Source: Gymnodinialimonas sp. 202GB13-11
GTDB lineage: Bacteria; Pseudomonadota; Alphaproteobacteria; Rhodobacterales; Rhodobacteraceae
Reading direction: 5' to 3'
DNA length: 64,000 nucleotides
Assembly: GCF_040932485.1 (NCBI RefSeq)
Contig: NZ_JBFRBH010000001.1
Coordinates: forward strand, 434,001 to 498,000
A program made the position numbers and the translations under genes. Below are positions 8,505-18,700 of the stretch, piece by piece (within the stretch, counting starts at the first letter, position 1; each line of letters begins with the position of its first letter). Below the pieces are notes generated by a model. That model was not told the origin of the DNA and ran no database searches. It saw only the letters and a list, made by a program, of their open reading frames with translations.

Positions 8505-9403
8505 GCTACAGCCGAACGACCCTGATCGCAATCCTGATCGGCATGGGCGCGGCCTGGGGCATCACGCAACCGCTGTCCAAGATCGCGGTGTCCGAAGGCT
8601 ACCGCGACATCGGCATCATCTTCTGGCAATTCGCCATCGGGGCGGGGCTTCTGGGCGCGCTCCTCTTGTTCCGCCGTAAACCCCTGCCGATGCAGCCCGT
8701 CCACCTGCGTTTCTACCTGTTCATCGCCCTGATCGGCACGGTTCTCCCTAACTGGGCCAGCTTCACCGCCGCCGTGCATCTGCCCGCTGGCATCCTCTCC
8801 ATCGTGATCGCTACCGTGCCGATGATGGCGCTACCCATCGCCGTGGGCCTCGGCATGGACCGGTTCTCGCCGGCGCGGATAACCGGCCTGGCCCTTGGCC
8901 TCGTCGCCATCGTGCTGATCGCGCTGCCCGACACGAGCTTGCCCGAGGCCGGCATGGCCGTCTGGCTTCCCATCGCGCTGATCGCACCGTTCCTTTACGC
9001 CTGCGAAGGCAACATCGTGGGCAAATGGGGCACCTATGGCCTCGATGCGATGCAGGTGTTGGCCGGGGCATCCATCGTGGGGATGATCATCTCCGCCCCG
9101 CTTGCGTTTCTGACGGGCGAATGGATTAACCCCCTCGGCCCGTGGGGCGCGCCGGATTGGGCGATCCTCGGCTCCTCCATCGCCCATGTGGCGGCCTACG
9201 TCACCTATGTCTGGCTGGTGGGCGCAGCAGGCGCGGTCTTCACGGCGCAAGTCGGCTATCTCGTGACAGGCTTCGGCATCCTCTGGGCGAAACTGATCCT
9301 CGGCGAAAGCTACAGCCCATGGGTCTGGGCCGCTCTGGCGCTGATGATGGTGGGCCTCTTCCTCGTCACCCCGCGCCCAGGCGCGGCGCAGCCCGCGCAA
9401 TAA
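8501..9403 (+). CDS. EamA/DMT-family transporter
   Basis: A 300-residue membrane protein with about ten hydrophobic segments in two EamA halves. N-terminal GMGAAWGITQPLSKIAVS and the second half's FLYACEGNIVGKWG are typical of the drug/metabolite transporter superfamily. Substrate not predictable. One of three EamA proteins in the window (others at 22259 and 46355). Start overlaps the upstream stop by 4 nt. Confidence 0.87.
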   Translation: MSYSRTTLIAILIGMGAAWGITQPLSKIAVSEGYRDIGIIFWQFAIGAGLLGALLLFRRKPLPMQPVHLRFYLFIALIGTVLPNWASFTAAVHLPAGILSIVIATVPMMALPIAVGLGMDRFSPARITGLALGLVAIVLIALPDTSLPEAGMAVWLPIALIAPFLYACEGNIVGKWGTYGLDAMQVLAGASIVGMIISAPLAFLTGEWINPLGPWGAPDWAILGSSIAHVAAYVTYVWLVGAAGAVFTAQVGYLVTGFGILWAKLILGESYSPWVWAALALMMVGLFLVTPRPGAAQPAQ

Positions 9404-9469
9404 CGCGCCTTGCCGCCGCCACCTGCCTCCGCCACACTCGCCCCAACGCTTCCAAGCTGACGGCCTGAC

Positions 9470-11251
9470 ATGCTTGACCTGCCCCTCTCTCAGACCAGCG
9501 AAGGCCTGCTCGCGCTAGCGGTCCTGCTGACCATGTTCGCCCTCTTCATGTGGGAGAAATGGCCAACCGAGGTCGTCGCCATCGGCGGCACGGCCACACT
9601 GCTGGTGCTGGGCCTTCTGCCATACGAGGACGCGATAGCCGTCCTGTCGAACCCCGCGCCGTGGACCATCGCGGCCATGTTCATCGTCATGGGCGCGCTC
9701 GTGCGCACCGGCGCGCTTGACCGCCTGACCAAGTTCGCCGAAGCCAATGCGAAGGCCAAACCCGCCGTCGCCGTGGTCAGCCTGCTGGCCTTTGTCGCCG
9801 TGGCCTCCGCCTTCATGAACAACACGCCCATCGTTGTCATCATGATCCCGGTCTTCGTCCAGATCGCCAAGATCCTCGGCCAGTCGCCCTCCAAGTTCCT
9901 GATCCCGCTCAGCTATGCGGCCATCATGGGCGGCACGCTCACGCTGATCGGCACCTCCACCAACCTTCTCGTCGACGGCGTCGCCCGCGCTGAGGGCCTA
10001 GAACCATTTACGATCTTCGAAGTCACCCCCATTGGCCTCGTCGTCGTGACCTGGGGGATGCTGTACCTAACCCTCATCGGCCGCCGTCTCCTGCCCGACC
10101 GCACCTCCATGGCGGCCCTCCTGGGCGGGGGCCGTTCCCGCCCGAAATTCTTCACCGAAGTCGCCGTCCCCGAAGGCTCCGCCTTGATCGGGCAAGCCGT
10201 GCAAGAGGTTGACCTTTTCAAACGCGAGGGCGTGCGTCTGATCGACGTCCTGCGCGGTGATGCCTCCCTCCGCCGAGATCTAAAGGGCGTGGAGCTGCAA
10301 GAAGGTGACCGCGTCGTCTTGCGCACGGAGATGTCCGAAGTCCTCAGCCTGCAAGAGTCGAAAGACCTCAAGACTGTCGACAAGCTATCCCAAGTCGCCA
10401 CCGCCACCGTCGAAGTCCTCATCACCCCCGGCTGCCGCATGATCGGCCGTTCCCTCGGCGCACTGCGCCTGCGCCGCCGCTACGGCGTCTACCCGTTGGC
10501 CGTGCACCGCCGAAACCAGAACATCGGCTCGCAACTCGACGACCTGATCGTCCGCGTCGGCGACACGCTCCTACTGGAGGGCGACCCCGCCGACATCCAG
10601 CGCCTCGCCGCAGATATGGACCTGGTGGACGTGAGCCAACCGTCCGAGCGCGCCTACCGTCGGGGCAAAAGCCCCATCGCCATCGCCTGCATGATCGGCA
10701 TCGTGGTGCTTGCGGCCTTCAACGTGGCCCCCATCCTCGCGCTCGCCATCACCGCCGTGGCCATCGTCCTGCTGACCGGTTGCATCGACGCGGAAGAGGC
10801 GTTTTCCTTCATCGACGGACGCCTTCTTGCTCTGATCTTCGCCATGCTAGCCGTGGGCGCCGCGCTGTCGCACACCGGCGCCGTGGACGTCATCGTGGAT
10901 CAGGTTGCGCCCTTCCTCTCCACCGCGCCCACATGGGTCCTGCTGATCGCCGTCTACTACCTCACGATGGTCCTGACCGAGCTCGTCTCCAACAATGCCG
11001 TCGCCGTCATCATGGCCCCCATCGCCATAGCCCTCGCCGCCGCCGTGGGCATCGACCCGCGCCCTCTGGTCATTGCCGTGATGATCGCCGCCTCCGCCAG
11101 CTTCGCCACCCCCATCGGCTACCAGACCAATATGCTGGTCTACGGACCCGGCGGCTACGCCTTCAGCGATTTCGTGCGCGTGGGCCTGCCTTTGAACCTG
11201 AGCCTTGGCATTGTCGTCTGTTTGGCGATACCGCTGATCTGGCCCCTTTGA
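9470..11251 (+). CDS. SLC13-family permease with two RCK_C domains
   Basis: A 593-residue inner-membrane protein. N- and C-terminal membrane halves carry SLC13/DASS-type motifs (AFMNNTPIVVIMIPV, GTSTNLLVDG, then LVSNNAVAVIMAPIA and TPIGYQTNMLVYGPGG). Between them, at about residues 215-390, lie two TrkA-C/RCK_C-like cytosolic domains (EVAVPEGSALIGQAV; GDTLLLEGDPADIQRL). Such proteins are Na+-coupled anion carriers (sulfate, dicarboxylates or others). It has the same domain layout as the convergent gene at 12114-13889. Confidence 0.87.
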   Translation: MLDLPLSQTSEGLLALAVLLTMFALFMWEKWPTEVVAIGGTATLLVLGLLPYEDAIAVLSNPAPWTIAAMFIVMGALVRTGALDRLTKFAEANAKAKPAVAVVSLLAFVAVASAFMNNTPIVVIMIPVFVQIAKILGQSPSKFLIPLSYAAIMGGTLTLIGTSTNLLVDGVARAEGLEPFTIFEVTPIGLVVVTWGMLYLTLIGRRLLPDRTSMAALLGGGRSRPKFFTEVAVPEGSALIGQAVQEVDLFKREGVRLIDVLRGDASLRRDLKGVELQEGDRVVLRTEMSEVLSLQESKDLKTVDKLSQVATATVEVLITPGCRMIGRSLGALRLRRRYGVYPLAVHRRNQNIGSQLDDLIVRVGDTLLLEGDPADIQRLAADMDLVDVSQPSERAYRRGKSPIAIACMIGIVVLAAFNVAPILALAITAVAIVLLTGCIDAEEAFSFIDGRLLALIFAMLAVGAALSHTGAVDVIVDQVAPFLSTAPTWVLLIAVYYLTMVLTELVSNNAVAVIMAPIAIALAAAVGIDPRPLVIAVMIAASASFATPIGYQTNMLVYGPGGYAFSDFVRVGLPLNLSLGIVVCLAIPLIWPL

Positions 11252-11263
11252 GAAAGTGATTTC

Positions 11264-11632
11264 ATGACCCGCTTGCTTCTGATCCTCCCCGCCGTCCTCT
11301 TGGCCGGCTGTCTGAACACCACACCACGGCCCCAAACGGTCACGGTCTCCGCCACGGGGATTGAGGTCCAAATGTCCAACCGCCAAACCTGCATCGGCCC
11401 CGCACCTGTGCCGGGGGCCAGCTGGTCCGGCACCCTGCAAGGCTGCGACGCGCCCTATCCCTACCGCGTGACGCTGGACGACAGCGGCAACCCGCTGCGC
11501 GCGGCGCTGGAGACGGGAGCCAGCGCGATTGGGGTCACGCTTGCGCCTATCGCCGATGTGGAAATCGACGGGCCAGCTGGAAATACCTGGCGGTTCGAGT
11601 CTCCCGAACCCAGCCGTTTCGAAAACGACTAG
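11264..11632 (+). CDS. Small lipoprotein, hypothetical
   Basis: A 122-residue protein with a lipoprotein signal: MTRLLLILPAVLLAGC, lipobox LAGC with Cys at residue 16. The mature part has a Cys pair (RQTCIGPAP and LQGCDAPYP) and no domain I recognise. It starts 12 nt after the SLC13 permease and is probably cotranscribed. Envelope function unknown. Confidence 0.75.
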   Translation: MTRLLLILPAVLLAGCLNTTPRPQTVTVSATGIEVQMSNRQTCIGPAPVPGASWSGTLQGCDAPYPYRVTLDDSGNPLRAALETGASAIGVTLAPIADVEIDGPAGNTWRFESPEPSRFEND

Positions 11633-11662
11633 CGGCTCTCGACTTCGCTATGCGCCTTCGGC

Positions 11663-11690
11663 GGTTGCGCTTTGGCTCCGCCAAATCGCC
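11663..11690 (+). repeat. TTTGGC hairpin element, copy 2
   Basis: Reads GGTTGCGCTTTGGCTCCGCC then AAATCGCC; stem TTTGGC/GCCAAA. It lies 30 nt after the stop of the lipoprotein gene and has the same orientation relative to that gene as the other two copies have to theirs. Confidence 0.65.
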
Positions 11691-11910
11691 CGTCGCGCGC
11701 GCTCGCCTTCGGCTCGCGCGCGGCAACCCGGCCTCTGGCCGTGCTGCGGTACTCTACCGGTGCAGGGATTTGTAGAAAGAAAGCGAGAGAAGCCACCCGG
11801 GCTAGCCGCAGCCATTCCTCCCGGGCGCCTTCCACTGGTACGGCCATCGGCTCTCCAGCCTGTACCGCATCGTTAAAGTGCCGCGATTCTGGTTAAAGCA
11901 ATGTGAATAT

Positions 11911-11950
11911 GGGCTTCCACTGGTCCAACAATACTCCCGCCGGAGGCATC
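11911..11950 (-). repeat. Dispersed 3' element, copy c
   Basis: On the minus strand: GATGCCTCCGGCGGGAGTAT followed by TGTTGGACCAGTGGAAGCCC. Oriented away from the SLC13 gene at 12114-13889, about 160 nt past its stop. Confidence 0.6.
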
Positions 11951-12011
11951 TCACGCCCGCCACCAAGTGCTACTGTTTGGGATCATCGGAAACGCTTCTA
12001 CCAGCGGTTAT

Positions 12012-12053
12012 GGGAGTCCTTTTTTGAGTATTTGAAACCAGTGGAAGACAGGG
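12012..12053 (+). repeat. Dispersed 3' element, copy d
   Basis: Reads GGGAGTCCTTTTTTGAGTAT then TTGAAACCAGTGGAAGACAG. The second half is nearly identical to copy b at 5181-5216. It has no GC-rich arm. Confidence 0.6.
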
Positions 12054-12084
12054 TCGCGCGCCGCCGTCAGGCCGAGCGCGCCCG

Positions 12085-12113
12085 GCGATTTGGCGCAGCC
12101 AAAGCGCAAACCC
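12085..12113 (-). repeat. TTTGGC hairpin element, copy 3
   Basis: On the minus strand it reads GGGTTTGCGCTTTGGCTGCG then CCAAATCGC, directly after the stop codon of the SLC13 gene at 12114. Stem TTTGGC/GCCAAA. Confidence 0.65.
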
Positions 12114-13889
12114 TTATAGCGGCCAGACCAGCAGGATTGTCGGGATCGACACAGCGATCACAAGCACCTCCAGCGGCAAGCCCATCCGCCAATAGTCGCC
12201 GAAGCGGTATCCGCCCGGCCCAAGGATCAGCGTGTTGTTTTTGTGCCCAATGGGCGTGAGAAACGCCGCCGAGGCCGCCACGGCCACGGCCATCAGGAAC
12301 GGGTCAGGGGAGACGCCAAGGGACTGCGCCATCGTGATGCCGACTGGGGCCGCAACGATCGCGGTGGCCGTATTATTCAGCACATCCGACATGGTCATTG
12401 TCACGACCATCAGCACGGTCAGGATCGCCCAAGCGGGCAGGCCCTCGGTCAGGCCGACCAATGCACCCGCGATCAGCTCGGTGCCGCCGCTCGTTTCAAG
12501 CGCCGCCCCCAGCGGGATCATCGACCCAAGCAAAACCACAACGGGCCATTCGATATGATCGTAGATTTCGCTGAGCGGAAGGATCTTCAAAAGCACGTAG
12601 CTGACCGCGACAATCCCCAGGGCGATGGGCAGGTATAAAAGACCAACTGAGGCCAGCGCCACGGCCGCTGCGAACAAACCAATCGCGGCCCAGGTCTTGG
12701 TGTCATTCGTCACTGTCAGGCCACGGTCCGCCAGCGGCAGCCCACCAAGCCAGCTCACCACATCTTCGGCTCGGTCGGACGGCGTCAGCAGAAGCAGGAT
12801 ATCGCCCGGCTCCACCACCGTTTTGCGCAACCGTTTGGTGATCCGCGTGCCTTTGCGGGCGATCCCCATCAGCGTGGTGCCCTGCCGCCAGCTCAGGCCC
12901 ACGGCTTCTGCCGTCTTGCCCGCGATCCGGCTGTCGCCTTGCACGACCATCTCGACGAAACTGACACCGTCACCCGTCACCCCTTCGGTCCCGCCACCAC
13001 CTGCAGGCTCAAGGTTTTGGCCTACGCGGAATTCGTCCAGCGCTTCGGGCTCAGCTTCCAGAACCAGAATATCGCCCTCGCGCAGCTTCAGATTGCGCCC
13101 CATTCCAAAGCGGCGCTTTCCGTCCCGTAAGATCCCTAACAGCGCCACGTCCGCCTCAGCTGCAGCCCCCTCCAGATCGCGCAGACGCGTATCAGCGAGC
13201 TTCGATCCCTCCGGCAGGCGAAGCTCTGCGATGTACGGTTCCAGCTTGCTCAGTTGTTCGCCCACCCCGGAATCCCGAGCGGGGATCAGGCGCCAGCCGA
13301 AGAAGGCCACAAAGGCGAGGCCGACAATGGCGGCCACCCCGCCTACCGGCGCGAAGTCGAACATCTTGAACGGTTCGCCCAAGCTGTCTTCACGGATCGT
13401 GGCGATGATGATGTTGGGCGGTGTCCCGATCAGGGTGACCATGCCGCCGAGGATCGTGGCAAATGACAAGGGCATCAACGACACCCCAGGCGACCGCCCC
13501 GCTTTGCGCGCCGTGGCGATGTCCACCGGCATCAGAAGCGCCAGCGCCGCCACGTTGTTCATGAACGCGCTGAGCACCCCGCCGATCCCACCCATGATCG
13601 CGATATGCGCGCCCAAAGATCGGCTCGCATCGACCAGCGTCCGCGTGATCAGGAACACCGCGCCAGACCGCACCAACCCGGCAGAGACCACCAGCACCAA
13701 AGCCACAACCAGCGTGGCGGGGTGCCCGAAACCCGCAAATGCCTCGGATGGCTCTACGACACCCAGAACGGTGCCCGCCATCAGCGCGCCAAAGGCCACC
13801 ATGTCATACCGGAACCGTCCCCAAAGGAGCAGGCCGAACACGATACCGAAGAGGGAGAAGAGGATGATTTGGTCTTGCGTCATGGCCAA
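12114..13889 (-). CDS. SLC13-family permease with two RCK_C domains (second copy)
   Basis: A 591-residue inner-membrane protein of the same plan as the permease at 9470: membrane half with FMNNVAALALLMPVDIA and GTPPNIIIATIR, two central RCK_C-like domains (LRLPEGSKLADTRLRDLE; PGDILLLLTPSDRAEDV), then a second membrane half with LNNTATAIVAAPVGI and TPIGHKNNTLILGPGGY. The two paralogues converge on each other but are clearly diverged. Likely an ion-coupled anion transporter; substrate unknown. Confidence 0.87.
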   Translation of the reverse strand: MAMTQDQIILFSLFGIVFGLLLWGRFRYDMVAFGALMAGTVLGVVEPSEAFAGFGHPATLVVALVLVVSAGLVRSGAVFLITRTLVDASRSLGAHIAIMGGIGGVLSAFMNNVAALALLMPVDIATARKAGRSPGVSLMPLSFATILGGMVTLIGTPPNIIIATIREDSLGEPFKMFDFAPVGGVAAIVGLAFVAFFGWRLIPARDSGVGEQLSKLEPYIAELRLPEGSKLADTRLRDLEGAAAEADVALLGILRDGKRRFGMGRNLKLREGDILVLEAEPEALDEFRVGQNLEPAGGGGTEGVTGDGVSFVEMVVQGDSRIAGKTAEAVGLSWRQGTTLMGIARKGTRITKRLRKTVVEPGDILLLLTPSDRAEDVVSWLGGLPLADRGLTVTNDTKTWAAIGLFAAAVALASVGLLYLPIALGIVAVSYVLLKILPLSEIYDHIEWPVVVLLGSMIPLGAALETSGGTELIAGALVGLTEGLPAWAILTVLMVVTMTMSDVLNNTATAIVAAPVGITMAQSLGVSPDPFLMAVAVAASAAFLTPIGHKNNTLILGPGGYRFGDYWRMGLPLEVLVIAVSIPTILLVWPL

Positions 13890-13992
13890 AGCCTATCCGC
13901 CAACACGCGGAGCGGGAACCGGGAAAACAGAGCGCCGACGGATCCACGCAACCCACCCGTGTAACAGCCATCCAACCGGAATCGGAGGCCCC

Positions 13993-14061
13993 ATGATCAA
14001 ACTCACCATTATTCTCATCGCAGGGGCACTCAGCCTCTCAACCCTGCCGTTTTTCTGCTGA
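13993..14061 (+). CDS. Possible 22-residue membrane peptide
   Basis: A short frame encoding MIKLTIILIAGALSLSTLPF plus two residues, preceded by GGAGG at good SD distance. The product would be almost a single membrane helix ending in Cys. No homology can be claimed, and chance is possible in this 313-bp gap between the SLC13 gene and the next small gene. Confidence 0.3.
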   Translation: MIKLTIILIAGALSLSTLPFFC

Positions 14062-14202
14062 TATTTCACCGGTGTCACATCCCTGTCAGCGATCCTCACG
14101 CGCCTGTGTTCCGAAGGTAAGGCCAGCCTCCATGCCGCGCCTCAAGCGGGTCTGCCATAACACTCCCATCGAAACACAACACACCCCGCAAGGAGACACC
14201 AA

Positions 14203-14310
14203 TTGACCCGCAAGACCACACTCACCGCCCTGGCAACCCTCGCTCTCATCGCCATCTCTGCCGACGCCGCGCTGGCCGATTGCTACTGGCCCGTCTACCG
14301 CTCCTGGTAA
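14203..14310 (+). CDS. 35-residue exported peptide
   Basis: A small gene missed by length cut-offs. TTG start with AGGAG seven bases upstream. The product begins [20 protein letters not shown], an evident Sec signal peptide, with a likely cut after ALA, leaving only [11 protein letters not shown] strong intrinsic terminator follows 65 nt after the stop, making an independent short transcription unit. The mature decapeptide is rich in aromatic residues and has a single Cys. Function unknown; it could also be a decayed remnant of a longer secreted protein. Confidence 0.55.
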   Translation: MTRKTTLTALATLALIAISADAALADCYWPVYRSW

Positions 14311-14374
14311 GTCCTCCTCTCCCAAGTCGCGTTCCACGCTCTCTCCCTCCCTGTCCTTGTCGAACGCGCAGCAA

Positions 14375-14410
14375 ACGCGGGCCGTCCCCCTCCGGCCCGC
14401 GTTTTCTTTT
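14375..14410 (+). terminator. Intrinsic terminator after the small peptide gene
   Basis: ACGCGGGCCG, an 8-nt loop, CGGCCCGCGT, then TTTCTTTT. A stable GC stem with a T-rich tail, between the peptide gene and yebC. Confidence 0.85.
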
Positions 14411-14495
14411 GCCGAAATCCCTCCGCCCATTGCCCCACTCTCGCCCCTTGGGTATGACACCCGCCAAACCGCAGTCCGAACGAAGGATCAACGCC

Positions 14496-15266
14496 ATGGC
14501 CGGCCACTCAAAATGGGCGAATATCCAGCACCGCAAGGGGCGTCAGGACAAGATCCGCGCCAAGCTCTTCTCCAAGATGGCGAAGGAGATCACCGTCGCC
14601 GCCAAGATGGGCGACCCCGACCCCGAAAAGAACCCGCGCCTGCGCCTCGCCGTGAAAGAGGCCAAATCCCAATCCGTCCCCAAGGACGTGATCGAACGCG
14701 CCATCAACAAGGCCACCGGCGGGGATGCCGAGAATTATGATGAGATCCGGTATGAGGGCTACGGCCCTAACGGCGTCGCGGTGATTGTCGAGGCGATGAC
14801 CGACAACAAGAACCGCACCGCATCCACGGTCCGTTCCACATTCTCCAAGAACGGCGGTAATCTGGGCGAGACCGGCTCGGTCGGCTTCATGTTCGAACGC
14901 AAAGGGCAGGTGACCTACCCGCTCTCCGCCGGCGACGCCGACACCATCATGATGGCCGCGATCGAGGCCGGCGCCGAAGATGTCGAAACCAATGAGGGCG
15001 ACGGCGACGAGGATCCCGGCAACCACATCGTCTGGTGCGCCGACACGGACCTGAACGAGGTCTCAAGTGCTTTGGAGGCCGAATTAGGCGAGTCCGAGTC
15101 CACCAAACTCGTCTGGCGCCCCACCACCACGACCGAGCTTCAGCTGGAAGACGCGCAAAAGCTGATGAAACTCATCGAAGCGCTGGAAGACGACGACGAC
15201 GTGCAGAACGTCACGACGAACTTCGAAGTATCCGACGAGGTCATGGCACAGCTCGGGGCGGAGTAG
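14496..15266 (+). CDS. YebC/PmpR-family protein
   Basis: A 256-residue protein starting [18 protein letters not shown], the invariant N-terminus of the YebC/TACO1 family; [20 protein letters not shown] and [19 protein letters not shown] are further family blocks. Members have been described as transcriptional regulators and as translation factors that relieve ribosome stalling. The frame extends upstream to 14280, but the family N-terminus fixes the start at 14496. It marks the left edge of the AT-richer island. Confidence 0.95.
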   Translation: MAGHSKWANIQHRKGRQDKIRAKLFSKMAKEITVAAKMGDPDPEKNPRLRLAVKEAKSQSVPKDVIERAINKATGGDAENYDEIRYEGYGPNGVAVIVEAMTDNKNRTASTVRSTFSKNGGNLGETGSVGFMFERKGQVTYPLSAGDADTIMMAAIEAGAEDVETNEGDGDEDPGNHIVWCADTDLNEVSSALEAELGESESTKLVWRPTTTTELQLEDAQKLMKLIEALEDDDDVQNVTTNFEVSDEVMAQLGAE

Positions 15267-15744
15267 AGCCACCCACTTTGACAGCGAACAAGCGGGTGCA
15301 CAACGGCGCACCCGCCTCGCGATCGACGGGCCCAAGTCTGTTTCTGGCTGGCAAATGATTGTGGGTGGGTAGCATGCGTGCGCTGCCAATACACAGCCTA
15401 CTTCGTTACCTCGTCAAAGCTGACAATCCATTTCATACAAGCCTAAGTGGCTTAAGGACGCCAATATAGCTTCTTATTGGAGCTAAACGATGCGTGCATG
15501 CAGATTTTAGCATTTCAATCAAGAAAAGAGGGTGAAGGACGAAAATAGTCTTCTTCCTGCGCTGTCGAAGACACCGAAACAAAGGTGTCGCATACGCTGA
15601 CCAAAGGCTTCTGCTCAGCGTAAGCAAAAAACAATTCTTACCTACGCCTGCCATCGCATGAACAGGCAAGGGAAATGAAGAGTTGACACTAAATTCGCAG
15701 GCGCACACCATCTCGGTCTAAATAATTGTTGATATTCAGAGAAT
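15267..15744. other. Intergenic region at the left island edge
   Basis: 478 bp without a convincing gene. A stem-loop GCGGGTGC-N8-GCACCCGC at 15291-15314 follows yebC but has no T tract. From about 15350 the sequence becomes visibly AT-richer, marking the change into the island. A 92-codon minus-strand frame (15433-15711) has no recognisable features. I see no tRNA or integrase remnant. Confidence 0.5.
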
Positions 15745-18700
15745 TTGGGTTGCGCAGTGCCAGTTGAAGTTGCCCAGCTGTTTGGGGCTGTTGTTTCGAG
15801 CGTTGGGTTATTGGCAGGGCGTTTGCCGGGTCTGAAGCGTCATGTAGAGAACCGGTTAACCCTTTCGCGCGCCCTTGGGAAATATCGAACCCCTGCAAAT
15901 GATCACCTACGCCGCGCGTTACGTCTCAGTTGGCTTAGGGCAGCGACCGCGTTGATGCATGACCGGCTTAGTTGGGCCCAAATCTATCCAAATGCTGAGG
16001 GTGCTCCACAGCTCGTCGAGTTTGCGCCAATTTTTGAGGCCTTGCAGTCAGAGATCGTGAACAAAAATTTACGGCTTCGTGACGGAAGCTCAATTGGACC
16101 GAGTGCAATTGATGAGCATCTGGACCTGCTGATCGACAACATCTCTGCGCCCCTCGCGGGTCACGAACTCGGCATTGATCCAGAGAGACTGTTTTCGAAT
16201 ACTCTGGCCGAGCTTTGCGGCATCAAAGAAAGCGAGATCCCGGTTGTTTTGCGCCGTGCCGCTAGTGAGGGGTTGCATACGCTTCACGGCGAACCACGAG
16301 ACTTTTCTCATCTTTTCGCCGATGAATTCGCATTGGTTCTCCAAGACAAAACACATTATCCTGAGGCGGCAGAGTCTTTTCGGGTCATTCAGACCAACGC
16401 CATCGCTGAACTTCTGGGTGAACTAAAGGCTGACTTGGCTAACCAAGCTCGCGAACAGACTTCGCTCGACCCTGTTTTCGTCGAACAAGTGTTTCATGAC
16501 ACACCGCCTGACTGGTTTGCGCAGGAGCTTCAAGTCGAGTTTGAGAAACTCGACCGCTCACTTCGCGAGATCAAGACCGGCGTTAAGGGGCTCCATGGTG
16601 AAATCCAGGAGTTTCGAAGCGAAATGAAGGCGCGCCTGCCCCTGAAACAGGATTATAGCACGCTCGCTAGTCATACGCCGACTGAGACAAGATCTGTGAT
16701 GTTTGCAGGGTCATTGGAGACGGATATCAGGTTCGAAGATGCGGTCACGCGCATCAAGGATAAGGTCTCACGTCGAGCGTCTCGGATCTCTGATAGCTCT
16801 AGCGTAGTGCCCGTCTCATGGGATTTCGGTCGGTCTGAACGAGAAGAGGCCCATGACGGGGATTATGCAAAGTCTGAAGCTTGGACGACGTTGAATGACG
16901 AGGTAGTCGGCGCTGTCCTGTTTCTGGGCGCGGAACTCTCGCGCGTTATCTCGCCAGATAGCCGACTCTTGGATCAGCTAGATACAGAGGGTTGGCTTGC
17001 AAGTCGCGACGCCGGCGCTGATGTTCATGGGAAATTCGATGACACGTTGGGCATGTCGGAACGGGACCGGCGCGAGTTCGTTCGCACGCGAGGCGGGATA
17101 GAATTCTCCTACGAAACCCGATTTGCCGCTGAGTGTATGCTGCGAAGTATTCCGCTGATCGTTGTCCAGCTGACCTCGTGCACGGACGAAGAAAACGCGA
17201 CAGCAGGTTTCCGAAAGTTCCTCACTGAAAACGGGATCGAGATTATCGATTTCATTCGCCTCGGTCGGGACATGGACTGGGTCGGCGACTTTGTTTTGAG
17301 TTTACCTGGTATCAACGAGGCCAATCTACCAAACCCCTATCGTGGGCTTGATTACTATCAAGTCGATGATGCGGACGCGTTCACCGGGCGGGCGCGGGAA
17401 GCGGCGTTTGCCATGGCCGATATCAGCCTGGCAGTGAACGATGGAAAGCCAATGATGCTCGGCGTAACGGGCCCAAGTGGTTGCGGCAAATCCAGCTTTA
17501 TGCGGGCGCGAGTGGCAGCCGAAGCGCTCGAAGTACATAACCTGTCGCCGCTCGAAATGCGCCCCACAGATTTCCAATGGGGGGAAAACGCTCGGGTGAA
17601 TTGTCTTCCCGTGTTGCTGGCCAAAATTGGGTCGCTCATCGGCGTCGCGCCACCAAGGCAGTTCACAGGGCCGACTGCGCCTTCGCCGCTTTTGCTGCAG
17701 CCGGTGGCAATCAAATGGCTGGATGGACTGATGAATAGCAGCACGCCGCCACCGAAGCTGTTGATCTGTATTGATCAGTTCGAAGAGATTCTCGACGATC
17801 TCAGCGAAGGGGTGAATGAGAACGATTGGCGCGCACTTATCCGGATTTTGCGTCATCTGTCACAGAAGTTCGCATGGCCGTTAGTTTTCACGCTCGAGGA
17901 TAGCCGGAAAGAACGCTTTGCAGACCTAAAGGAAGACTTGGGTTTTCAAGACTCGCACATGCTGGAGTTACCGGACACGGACGAGCGGTTTTACCGTACA
18001 CTAATTGAAGAACCCTTCCGAAAGTCCGGCATCGACCTCGATTTGGAGATTGTCGATGAGTTGATCGGCGAGATCAGAGCGTTGCAAGACGATACTTCGA
18101 TTTCGGCTTCGCCGCTGCCATTGCTGTCGCTTCGGCTTTATAGCCTGTTCCACGACCTTTCACCGCGCGCGCCCAAAAGTGCGCAAGACGGACGTCTTGG
18201 CGAGACCTTCAATCGATTGCGAGTGACTAAATCGGACCTCGGAGCGTCATCGCTTGCGCTTGGTGACATGATGGCAGATTTAGCAGAAACTGCTTGGATC
18301 AAAGGGGAGGGCGGCGATGACGAGGAAGACGTCGGATCATTCTTACGCCCCTTGGTGCGCATTTCGATCGTTCCAGACCAACCCGAACAGGGCAAACTCG
18401 TGCTCAGGTCAATCCTGGCGCGCGGCTACCGTAGTGAACAGAAGCTGCACGACGCTTTTCGAAGACTGCGTTTATTGGTGCCCGCTGCAGGTGGGCATAG
18501 GTTGGTACATGAGGCTGTTATCCGGCGTTGGCCCAAGGCTAGGGCGTGGTTTGACGCCGATCGCGAGGACCTTGCGCGCGAGGCGAACATGCGGCGCGCT
18601 GCACTCAACTGGGATGAAGTCGACAGACCCGGAGAAATCGACCCCGATGAAAAGCAAATCGAAGATGCAGCCAGTGTCCTTAAGCTTCATGCACGCGATT

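Larger units (their letters stand above)
11633..12113. other. Repeat-rich intergenic region between convergent genes
   Basis: A 481-bp gap with no convincing gene. It holds two TTTGGC hairpin elements (11663-11690 and 12085-12113), each just behind a stop codon of one of the two converging genes. It also holds a GC-rich hairpin near 11693-11725 (GCGCGCTCGCCTTCGGCTCGCGCGC) and two opposed copies of the dispersed 3' element (11911-11950 minus; 12012-12053 plus). Together these look like bidirectional 3' end signals. Confidence 0.6.

Noticed and set aside
11590..11611. tRNA T-arm-like GGTTCGAGTCTCCCGAACC
   Set aside because: Lies inside the lipoprotein coding sequence, and no acceptor, D or anticodon arms can be built around it.
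12625..14061. 478-codon open frame antisense to the SLC13 gene
   Set aside because: Low-complexity Ser/Arg/Pro translation typical of a shadow frame in GC-rich DNA; only its last 22 codons, outside the permease gene, are listed as a possible small gene.
15433..15711. 92-codon minus-strand frame in the left island gap
   Set aside because: No SD, no domain and an unusual composition; could be real, but nothing supports it.
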